Part shown: positions 7,890 through 13,541 of the stretch, piece after piece
Position numbering within the stretch: position 1 is the stretch's first letter
Layout of the letters: every line of letters begins with the position of its first letter
Assembly: GCA_004376695.1 (NCBI GenBank)
Contig: SOJB01000122.1
Coordinates: 1 to 13,541, forward strand
Source of the DNA: Dehalococcoidia bacterium
GTDB taxonomy: Bacteria > Chloroflexota > Dehalococcoidia > GIF9 > AB-539-J10
Length of the DNA: 13,541 bases
Direction of reading: 5' to 3'
Notes under the pieces: model-generated
Databases searched by the model: none
What the model saw: the letters and a program-made list of their open reading frames with translations, nothing else
Told to the model about the DNA's origin: nothing
Program-made: the position numbers and the translations under genes

Positions 7890-9306
7890 CCAGGAATCCT
7901 CCCTCATGAATGAGTCGGCGGGTCTTCTCGATGTCCTCTGAAAGCACTCTGTCTTCCTCTGGCTGAGAGGCTTGAGAAGCGCAGAGAGCTTCAATGGCTA
8001 TGACGTATTCCGTATTCTTCAGTATCTCCCAAGCCTTCCTCACGGCCCAGGCTCCCATACTGACGAAATCCTCCTGACCCGCAGAGACCGGTATCGAGTC
8101 AACCGAAGCCGGATGAGCCAGAGTCTTGTTCTCCGAAACCAGTGCGGCTGCGGCATATTGAGCGATCATCAACCCTGTATTCAGGCCGCCTATTTTTGCT
8201 AGAAAGGGCGGCAGGCCGGAAAGCTTGTCATTGAGCAAGCGCTCGATTCTTCTTTCGGAGATGCCGGCCAGGCCGCAAAGGGCGAGCGACAGGCTGTCGG
8301 CAGTTTGAGCCAGGATCTGGCCGTGGAAATTGCCGCTGCCCTGGACGATTCTTGGCTTCTTCGCTTCGAACAGAATCAAAGGGTTGCCGCCAAAGGAGTT
8401 AATCTCGATGTTGGCAACGTCTCTTGCCTTGTAGAGAGTTTCTCTGAAAGCGCCGTGCACCTGGGGAATGCATCTTAAGGAATAGGCGTCCTGCACCAGG
8501 CTTGACCTTCTCTCCGCATTCTTCCTCTTCAGAATATTCCTCAGGTTGAGAGCGGTGGCAATCTGCCCCGGGTGAGGCCTCAAACTGTGAAGCTGGTCCT
8601 CAAAGGACTGAGAGTCGTAGCCCAGGATTGCCGTAGTCAAGGCAGCTACTGTATCGGCGGTTTCAACCAGAATATCGGCTTGAAAAACCAGAAATGCAAG
8701 ATAACTCGTCATCAGACCGGTGCCGTTCAACAGAGCAATGGCTTCGCCAACCTCCAATCCAGCCGCCTTCAATCCCTGGTCTTGGAAGACGGATTCTGAG
8801 GGCAGAAGCATACTATTATCTCCACAGAAGACATCTCCCCTTCCGATCAAAGCCAGAGCGATATGCGCCTGGGGAATGAGATCCCCGCTTGCTCCCAAAG
8901 AACCTTTCCCGGGAACTCGGGGGATGATATCGCGGTTGAACATCTCAATCAGAAGCTCCAGGGTGGACAGCCTGATTAGAGAGCATCCCTTCTTGAGATT
9001 CAAGATCATATGAAGCATCATTCCTTTTGCTATCTCGTTTTCCAGAGCCGGGCCAATGCCGCAGGCATGGCTCATGATGAGGTTCTCCTGAAACTCCTTC
9101 ATCCTGTTTGCGGGAACACGCTTGTTCAAGAGAGCACCCACGCCCGTGTTGACTCCGTAGTAAGGCCTCTCGGCATCCATTCTCAGGACTTCTTCGAAAG
9201 CCTTTCTGCACTCCCTGATTCTGTCCTTCTCTTCTTTGGTCAAGGCAATCTTCTCTTCGCCGCGGCAGAGAGCCACAAACTCAGAGTAGTTCATCTCGTC
9301 CGTCAT
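7870..9306 (-). CDS. hutH: Histidine ammonia-lyase (histidase)
   Basis: First step of the pathway: non-oxidative removal of ammonia from L-histidine to give trans-urocanate. The 478-residue protein belongs to the MIO-cofactor lyases, with A139-S140-G141 in GSLGASGD forming the prosthetic group. The catalytic tyrosine is in YYGVNTGVG (about Y50), N194 is in LLNGTG, and QED (411-413) supplies the catalytic glutamate E412. The selectivity pair S79-H80 (LIMSHACGIG) is the histidine type; tyrosine and phenylalanine lyases carry HL or FL there. The block QDAYSLRCIPQVHGA also fits histidase. One oddity is QEDFVSM where QEDHVSM is usual. The start is ATG at 9306 with AAAGGAG upstream. It is the first gene of the hut operon and overlaps ftcD by 20 nt. 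Confidence 0.95.
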   Translation of the reverse strand: MTDEMNYSEFVALCRGEEKIALTKEEKDRIRECRKAFEEVLRMDAERPYYGVNTGVGALLNKRVPANRMKEFQENLIMSHACGIGPALENEIAKGMMLHMILNLKKGCSLIRLSTLELLIEMFNRDIIPRVPGKGSLGASGDLIPQAHIALALIGRGDVFCGDNSMLLPSESVFQDQGLKAAGLEVGEAIALLNGTGLMTSYLAFLVFQADILVETADTVAALTTAILGYDSQSFEDQLHSLRPHPGQIATALNLRNILKRKNAERRSSLVQDAYSLRCIPQVHGAFRETLYKARDVANIEINSFGGNPLILFEAKKPRIVQGSGNFHGQILAQTADSLSLALCGLAGISERRIERLLNDKLSGLPPFLAKIGGLNTGLMIAQYAAAALVSENKTLAHPASVDSIPVSAGQEDFVSMGAWAVRKAWEILKNTEYVIAIEALCASQASQPEEDRVLSEDIEKTRRLIHEGGFLDDETNC

Positions 9307-9338
9307 CGCTCATCTCCTTTCCAAAGTGCTCTCTTCCG

Positions 9339-9361
9339 TATATAATACCTTATATAATACC
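9339..9361. repeat. Tandem 11-bp repeat TATATAATACC x2 in the divergent promoter region
   Basis: TATATAATACC occurs at 9339-9349 and again at 9351-9361, identical and with a 12-bp period (one T between the copies). It lies 33-55 bp upstream of hutH, in the 159-bp region between the hut and kor operons. Each copy contains TATAAT on the plus strand and TATTAT on the minus strand. It may therefore be part of overlapping promoters, a duplicated -10 or a direct-repeat operator. The plus-strand TATAAT hexamers have no good -35. Confidence 0.5.
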
Positions 9362-9380
9362 CTTTTCTTCTAAATGACAA
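9352..9380 (-). promoter_or_regulatory. Candidate hutH promoter TTGTCA-17-TTATAT
   Basis: On the minus strand, TTGTCA (9380-9375) is followed after 17 bp by TTATAT (9357-9352), inside the tandem repeat. Transcription would start near 9345, leaving a leader of about 40 nt with the AAAGGAG ribosome binding site. The alternative -10 TATTAT in the same repeat would give a 15-bp spacer. For the opposite kor operon I see only a weak -10 (TATACA at 9420-9425) with no recognisable -35. Confidence 0.45.
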
Positions 9381-9465
9381 GTCTTCCTCACGAAGATTAT
9401 GGCACTTCCTGCAGGTCGGTATACAGATGCTGTGAGCGGGACTATTGAGACCCAGAGGATGGTAG

Positions 9466-10881
9466 ATGCAGCATAGGATTTCCATAGACCATCTTCTGTG
9501 TAGAGGCTGCAATCTGTGTTTGGAAGTGTGCCCGAAGGAAGTCTTTCAGGATTCGGCGGTAATCGGTTCAGCAGGCTTCAAACTGAAACAGGTTGTTTCT
9601 CCGGAGAAATGCACCGGATGCGGTCTCTGCGAACTCTGTTGTCCGGGAGCGATCAGTCTTGATTCTCTGCCTGACGACGTTTTGGCAACGACTTCGGCGG
9701 GAAGAGAGAGTAGGAGAACCCGAAGTCAATCTCGGGGTGGCTGGAAAGAAGTGAAGAGTCTTCTGCAGCCGGGGAGATACTTCATGACAGGTAATGACGC
9801 AATCGTCGAAGCTGCCTTAGCCGCTGGCTGCCGGTTCTTCTCCGGCTACCCCATCACTCCGGCCAATGAGATTCTGGAGCGAATGGCAAGGAGACTGAAG
9901 GAGGTAGGCGGAAAGTTCATCCAGGCAGAAGATGAAATCGCCTCCATCTTCATGGTTTTGGGCGCTTCCTGGGCCGGATTGAAAGCGCTGACTGCCACTG
10001 CCGGGCCGGGCTTTGCTCTAATGCAAGAAGGTTTGAGTCTAGCCGATATGGCTGAAGTACCTTGCGTTGTTGTCAATGTCCAGAGGGCCGGTCCTTCAAC
10101 CGGCCAGGCGACCAGGCCGGCGGCAATGGACATGAGAGAGGCGAGATACGGCTCTCACGGCGGCGTTGAGCGAGTAGTGCTCTATCCCGAGTCCGTTCAG
10201 GAAGTCCTTGACTTAACAATTGAGGCCTTCAATCTGGCCGAGAGATTCAGAACGCCCGTCATTCTTCTTTCCGATGGTTATCTGAGTCATCTCTCCGAAA
10301 AGGTTGAGCTAAGCGAGCACATAAGAGTCTATGACAGAATCTATGTTCCTGGAAAACCGGCGTTCGGTCCGACTCCGGATTTCTCGACTCCTTCGATGCC
10401 CAGGTTCGGCGATGGCGAGAATGTTGGAGTGACCGGTTCGACTCACGATAGGTTTGGCAAGAGGGCGACCGCGGACCCGTCAGTTCAAGAGAGTCTAGTT
10501 TTCCATCTTGACCGCAAGATTCTAGAACATCGAGAGGAGCTTACGGATTGTGAGGAGCTATTTTTGGAGGATGCAGAAACAGCGGTAGTCGCTTTTGGAA
10601 CCGTTGGCCGGTCGGCCAAATGGGCGGTCAAAGAGGCGCGAAGATTAGGAAAGCCGGTCGGACTCTTGCGACCGAGGATTGTCTATCCATTCCCGTCCGG
10701 GAGAGTTAGAGAGCTCGCTGGAGCTGTCACGAAGTTCGTCGTTCCCGAGATGAACCAGGGCCAGATGTTTCATGTCGTCAGCGAGAAGGTGTCCAGAGAG
10801 ATCGTGTCGCTGCCTCAACCCAACGGTCAGATCATCGATCCACGGAGAATTCTGAGGTATTTGATGGAAGGGGTGTGGTAA
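9466..10881 (+). CDS. korA: 2-oxoacid:ferredoxin oxidoreductase, fused ferredoxin (delta)-alpha subunit
   Basis: Part of an enzyme that decarboxylates a 2-oxoacid to its acyl-CoA and reduces ferredoxin. Residues 1-65 are a two-cluster ferredoxin: C12, C15, C18, C22-P and C49, C52, C55, C59-P, both CxxCxxCxxxCP. A charged linker (about 70-103, with ESRRTRSQSRGGW) joins it to the alpha subunit (about 107-471), with GNDAIVEAALAAGCRFFSGYPITPANEI, QAEDEIASIFMVLGASWAGLKALTATAGPGFALM and NVQRAGPSTG. EDEIAS and GPSTG resemble 2-oxoglutarate (Kor) enzymes, while NEILERM resembles branched-chain (Vor) enzymes, so the substrate is not certain. 2-oxoglutarate is favoured by the neighbouring glutamate-producing hut operon. 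Usually the delta ferredoxin and alpha are separate genes. The start is ATG at 9466 behind AGAGGATGG. It is first in the operon, one base before korB. Confidence 0.88.
   Translation: MQHRISIDHLLCRGCNLCLEVCPKEVFQDSAVIGSAGFKLKQVVSPEKCTGCGLCELCCPGAISLDSLPDDVLATTSAGRESRRTRSQSRGGWKEVKSLLQPGRYFMTGNDAIVEAALAAGCRFFSGYPITPANEILERMARRLKEVGGKFIQAEDEIASIFMVLGASWAGLKALTATAGPGFALMQEGLSLADMAEVPCVVVNVQRAGPSTGQATRPAAMDMREARYGSHGGVERVVLYPESVQEVLDLTIEAFNLAERFRTPVILLSDGYLSHLSEKVELSEHIRVYDRIYVPGKPAFGPTPDFSTPSMPRFGDGENVGVTGSTHDRFGKRATADPSVQESLVFHLDRKILEHREELTDCEELFLEDAETAVVAFGTVGRSAKWAVKEARRLGKPVGLLRPRIVYPFPSGRVRELAGAVTKFVVPEMNQGQMFHVVSEKVSREIVSLPQPNGQIIDPRRILRYLMEGVW
9771..9786 (+). promoter_or_regulatory. Internal ribosome binding site and ATG at the ferredoxin/alpha junction
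   Basis: GGGGAG at 9771-9776 precedes an in-frame ATG at 9784 by 7 nt. That ATG is Met107, directly before GNDAIVEAALAAG, where a stand-alone alpha subunit would begin. This could allow a free 365-residue alpha subunit to be made as well as the fusion, or be a remnant of the unfused gene. It is inferred from spacing only. Confidence 0.4.
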
Positions 10882-10882
10882 A

Positions 10883-11677
10883 ATGAACATCCAGGAACTG
10901 AGAAAGCTCTATTTAAGAGAAGAAAAGACGACCTTTTGTCCTGGCTGTGGCTATGAGATTTTCATCAATTGTTTCTTAAGAGCGGTAGAGAAGTTGGGCA
11001 AGAAACTGGACGATTACACTTTCACCGCGGGCATCGGCTGTTCCGCCTGGGTACCCAACAACTATTTCAGGGCCGACAATTTTCATACCGCGCATGGCAG
11101 GGCAATCCCGGCAGCCATCGGTTTGAAATTGGCCAACCCCGACTTAGAGGTGGTCACGATAGGCGGCGACGGCGATATCGCTTCAATCGGCGGCAATCAC
11201 TTGATTCACGCTATTAGAAGAAACGTCTCAATTGCCGTTTTTTGTCTCAACAACTTCATCTACGGAATGACGGGCGGTCAGGTCGGCCCGACCACGCCCC
11301 TGAAGTCAAGGACTTCAACCACGAGCGAAGGGAATCTTGAAGAACCGTTTGATTTGGTGAGACTGGTTCTGAGTGTCGGCGGGAAGCACGCCAGTCGATA
11401 CCCGACGTCCTATCCCCACCTTCTGGTAAAGGGTGTAGAGAACATGCTTCTTTCCCCTGGTTTTTGCTTCATGGAAGTGGTCAGTCAGTGTCCCCGTCAA
11501 TACGGTGTGAGAAATGAGGCCCCGACTGCTTCAAGCATGCTTGCCTGGCAGAAGAGGCATTATGTTTCAAAGGAGAAAGCCGGAACCCTCAATTCCGATG
11601 AACTGGAAGGCAGAACTGTTTTCGGTAGCTTCCGAAGTCTGAAGGAATATCTGGGGTTTCTGCCCGACGAAGAGTAG
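10883..11677 (+). CDS. korB: 2-oxoacid:ferredoxin oxidoreductase, beta (TPP-binding) subunit
   Basis: Carries the thiamine diphosphate site of the oxidoreductase and the [4Fe-4S] cluster next to it. The 264-residue protein shows CPGCG (C19, C22), GIGCS (C53) and SQCPRQYG (C203), the four likely cluster cysteines. The TPP/Mg2+ motif runs from GGDGD (94-98) through GGNHLIHAIRRN to NNFIYGMTGGQ (123-133) and GPTTP. This is the short beta subunit of the multi-subunit Kor/Vor type. Pyruvate-type beta subunits are longer and differ around these motifs. The ATG follows the alpha stop by one base and gammaC follows two bases after its stop, so the three are co-transcribed and probably made in equal amounts. 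Substrate (2-oxoglutarate or another 2-oxoacid) cannot be settled from this subunit. Confidence 0.92.
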   Translation: MNIQELRKLYLREEKTTFCPGCGYEIFINCFLRAVEKLGKKLDDYTFTAGIGCSAWVPNNYFRADNFHTAHGRAIPAAIGLKLANPDLEVVTIGGDGDIASIGGNHLIHAIRRNVSIAVFCLNNFIYGMTGGQVGPTTPLKSRTSTTSEGNLEEPFDLVRLVLSVGGKHASRYPTSYPHLLVKGVENMLLSPGFCFMEVVSQCPRQYGVRNEAPTASSMLAWQKRHYVSKEKAGTLNSDELEGRTVFGSFRSLKEYLGFLPDEE

Positions 11678-11679
11678 AA

Positions 11680-12288
11680 ATGCAGAAGGAAATCATCTTT
11701 TCCGGCAAGGGCGGTCAAGGTCTGGGAGTTATGGGCCGGATTTTGGCCCTGGCTGCCGTTCTCGACGGAAAGGAAGTCGCCAGTTCAGCATCATACGGCG
11801 GAGAAGTCACCGGCGGGTTTTCGCAATCGGAAGTAATAATCTCTGATGAGAAGATTGACTTTCCGGCTGTCTTGAACCCTGATGTCCTGATCCTTTTGAG
11901 CCAGGAGAGTTATGACAAATTCGCTCCGGGGACTGACCGGAAGGCACTGCTTTTCTGCGACCCGAGTTTCGTGAATTCAGGACACACCTCTGAGGACCTT
12001 AGGATACTCTGGGTGCCTGCTGCAGAAAAGGCGGTAGGGGGTTTTGGCAGAAATCAGTTTGCCAATATGGTAATGCTCGGCGCGGTCGTTGCCATTACTC
12101 AGATAGTCCGGCCGGAATCGGTTATCCAGGTGATTGTCGAGGAGTTTGAGGGAAAAAACCCAGAGTTGAACGAACAAGCCTTTGGCATCGGCCTTCAAAT
12201 TGAGCGTCAACCTTGTGATTATCATCTATGCGACTCAGCGAACTGCCTTGAAGCACGTTTACGATCCGGTGAAGCACCTTTGAGTTGA
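11680..12288 (+). CDS. korC: 2-oxoacid:ferredoxin oxidoreductase, gamma subunit
   Basis: The 202-residue gamma subunit of the Kor/Vor complex, which in this enzyme class packs against alpha and beta and contributes to the CoA side. Signatures are GKGGQGLGVMGRILALAA (9-26) at the N-terminus and SYGGEVTGGFSQSEVIIS where most members have SYGPEVRGG. PAVLNPDVLILLSQESYDKF follows, then a C-terminal GRNQFANMVMLGAVVAIT block. Length is slightly above the usual 180-190, owing to a Cys-containing tail (CDYHLCDSANCLEA) that I do not recognise as a metal site. The start lies two bases after the korB stop with only a weak GAAGAG ribosome site, so translation is probably coupled. The ornithine aminotransferase-like gene starts 24 bp downstream. 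Confidence 0.9.
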   Translation: MQKEIIFSGKGGQGLGVMGRILALAAVLDGKEVASSASYGGEVTGGFSQSEVIISDEKIDFPAVLNPDVLILLSQESYDKFAPGTDRKALLFCDPSFVNSGHTSEDLRILWVPAAEKAVGGFGRNQFANMVMLGAVVAITQIVRPESVIQVIVEEFEGKNPELNEQAFGIGLQIERQPCDYHLCDSANCLEARLRSGEAPLS

Positions 12289-12312
12289 ATGAGAACTAGA
12301 GAGAGGAGGAAC

Positions 12313-13541
12313 ATGACTGAGAGAGAGTGGAGCATCACGACATCTCAAGAAGCCATTGAGACGCATGAAAGATACATAGTCCAGACCTACAGGCCGCACG
12401 AATTCGTCTATGCGAGGGGAAGAGGAGTTTGGGTCTGGAATCCCGAAGGCGAGCGAAAAATGGAGATGCTGAGCTGTTACTCGGCTTTGGGTGGCGGCCA
12501 CTGCCACAAGGACATTCTGCAGGCTTTTGTAAGACAGGCAAGGAGATACTGGCCGGGCTCTAATGCCTTCTACAATGACGTGGCCCCTCTGTTTGCTAAG
12601 GAACTGGTGGAATTCTGTGAGATGGCAAAGGTTTTGCCGATCAATACCGGGGCGGAAGCAGTCGAGAGGGCGATCAAAATCGCCAGGAAGTGGGGCTATA
12701 CCTGCAAGGAAAATGCCGGTGATTCTTTGGGATTCGAGAGGGTCGTGGACGTAGTGGAGACTGCCAAGACCTGGGGCAAGAAAACCAAAGGCATTCCACT
12801 CGATACGGCCCAGATTATCCTCTGCGACAACAACTTCCACGGCCGCACGATTACTGTGATTTCAGCTTCCAGCCACGACAAATACAAGAGGTATTTCGGT
12901 CCCCTTACTCCCGGCTTCACTCTTATTCCCTATGGCGACCTTGCTGCTTTAGAAAAAGCGATTACCCCTTACACCGTTGCCTTCCTGGCCGAACCAATTC
13001 AGGGCGAAGGGGGAGTGGTAGTTCCGCCTGAAGGTTATCTGAAGGGCGCCAAACGAATTTGCGAAAAGCGTAATGTCCTGCTTGTCTGGGATGAGATTCA
13101 GACGGGATTGGGCCGTTGCGGAAAGCGCTTTGCCTACCAATACGAAGATGCCAAACCCGACATTCTGATCTTAGGCAAGTTCTTGGGCGGAGGACCTGGT
13201 CAGGTTTCAGCAGCTGTCTGCAACGAGAAGGTGGCAAGTGTTCTGGAGTATCCCGAAGACGGAAGCACTTTCCAGTGCCACCCCATTGACTGCGCTGCTG
13301 CCCTGGCAGCCTTAAGGTTGCTTCAGGATGAAGGATTGCCGGAGAGAGCTTTTGAACTGGGCAACTACTTCCGGGCAGAACTGGAGAAGATGAAGAGCCC
13401 TCGCATCAAGGAAATCAGAGGGAAGGGACTGCTAATAGGTATTGAGCTAAAGCACGAACTTGGCGGAGCCAAACCATTTGTTACTAAACTAATCGAAGAA
13501 GGAATACTCTGCAATCAGACTCACGAGCACACTATCCGTCT
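12313..13541 (+). CDS. rocD: Ornithine aminotransferase-like class III PLP enzyme, C-terminus cut by window edge
   Basis: The ATG at 12313 lies three bases after AGGAGG (12304-12309). The frame is open to the right edge: 409 codons plus two bases. Motifs follow bacterial RocD and human OAT closely: SCYSALGGGHCH, AFYNDV, NTGAEAVERAIKIARKWGY, NFHGRT, RYFGPLTPGF, EPIQGEGGVVVPPEGYL, DEIQTGLGR (D260 binds the PLP ring nitrogen), LGKFLGGG (K289, PLP lysine), RGKGLLIGIEL and ILCNQTHEHTIR. Ornithine plus 2-oxoglutarate to glutamate semialdehyde plus glutamate is therefore likely. Other omega-amino donors remain possible. Oddities are an insertion of about 24 residues at 133-157, and GSTFQCHPIDC where RocD has GSTFGGNPLAC. 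It is last seen in the kor operon and shares the 2-oxoglutarate/glutamate pair. Confidence 0.85.
   Translation, partial: MTEREWSITTSQEAIETHERYIVQTYRPHEFVYARGRGVWVWNPEGERKMEMLSCYSALGGGHCHKDILQAFVRQARRYWPGSNAFYNDVAPLFAKELVEFCEMAKVLPINTGAEAVERAIKIARKWGYTCKENAGDSLGFERVVDVVETAKTWGKKTKGIPLDTAQIILCDNNFHGRTITVISASSHDKYKRYFGPLTPGFTLIPYGDLAALEKAITPYTVAFLAEPIQGEGGVVVPPEGYLKGAKRICEKRNVLLVWDEIQTGLGRCGKRFAYQYEDAKPDILILGKFLGGGPGQVSAAVCNEKVASVLEYPEDGSTFQCHPIDCAAALAALRLLQDEGLPERAFELGNYFRAELEKMKSPRIKEIRGKGLLIGIELKHELGGAKPFVTKLIEEGILCNQTHEHTIR

Noticed and set aside
7890..7994. Upstream ATG start for the formimidoyltransferase adding 35 residues
   Set aside because: The extra residues lie within hutH, match nothing in the family, and a good ribosome site precedes the canonical MTKRIVECVPNFSEG start at 7889.
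12259..12840. Minus-strand open frame of 193 codons opposite the korC end and the aminotransferase
   Set aside because: It is antisense to strongly conserved coding sequence, resembles no family I know, and has low-complexity Pro/Ser/Arg-rich composition typical of a shadow frame.
1..13541. Archaeal origin, suggested by NrpR, the Kor enzyme and TATATAAT boxes
   Set aside because: The near-consensus -35/-10 promoter, TTG/GTG starts with strong Shine-Dalgarno sites, long-form NadE and the complete hut operon fit a bacterium better. NrpR homologues are also known in some bacteria.

Overview
The window looks bacterial. Starts are ATG, GTG or TTG behind Shine-Dalgarno sequences. A near-consensus sigma70-type promoter (TTGACT, 17 bp, TATAAT) sits at 2823-2851, and the NAD synthetase is the long glutamine-using form typical of bacteria. 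An NrpR-type (DUF128) regulator, otherwise best known from methanogens, together with a fused ferredoxin/alpha 2-oxoacid:ferredoxin oxidoreductase suggests an anaerobe. An uncultured Chloroflexota/Dehalococcoidia-like lineage is my best guess, but that is inference from gene content only. The genes are closely packed: no stretch of more than about 160 bases lacks a gene, and I see no tRNA, rRNA, mobile element or CRISPR array.

Region 1 (1-3407). A minus-strand NrpR-like regulator, cut by the left edge, is divergent from nadE. The 158 bp between them hold a perfect 6-4-6 inverted repeat near the regulator start and an extended -10 for nadE. After nadE, its own promoter drives a two-gene unit: a small two-helix membrane protein overlapping a YbjQ/UPF0145 protein.

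Region 2 (3444-9306, minus strand). A compact histidine-utilisation operon is transcribed in the order hutH, glutamate formimidoyltransferase, formimino-THF cyclodeaminase, hutU, hutI. Three of its four junctions overlap by 4-20 nt. Together the products take histidine to glutamate, ammonia and 5,10-methenyl-THF. They use the folate route rather than HutG or HutF.

Region 3 (9307-9465). The divergent promoter region carries a tandem 11-bp AT-rich repeat and a plausible hutH promoter.

Region 4 (9466-13541, plus strand). A second operon encodes a 2-oxoacid:ferredoxin oxidoreductase as a fused ferredoxin-alpha protein, then beta and gamma subunits. It is followed by an ornithine aminotransferase-like class III PLP enzyme cut by the right edge. 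If the oxidoreductase acts on 2-oxoglutarate, the two operons form a histidine/ornithine to glutamate to 2-oxoglutarate to succinyl-CoA route that also yields reduced ferredoxin. The glutamate-to-2-oxoglutarate step is not encoded in the window, apart from what transamination could supply. I did not find a clearly novel system. The most distinctive features are the ferredoxin-alpha fusion with a retained internal start, the clustering of genes around the glutamate/2-oxoglutarate node, and the two candidate operators.
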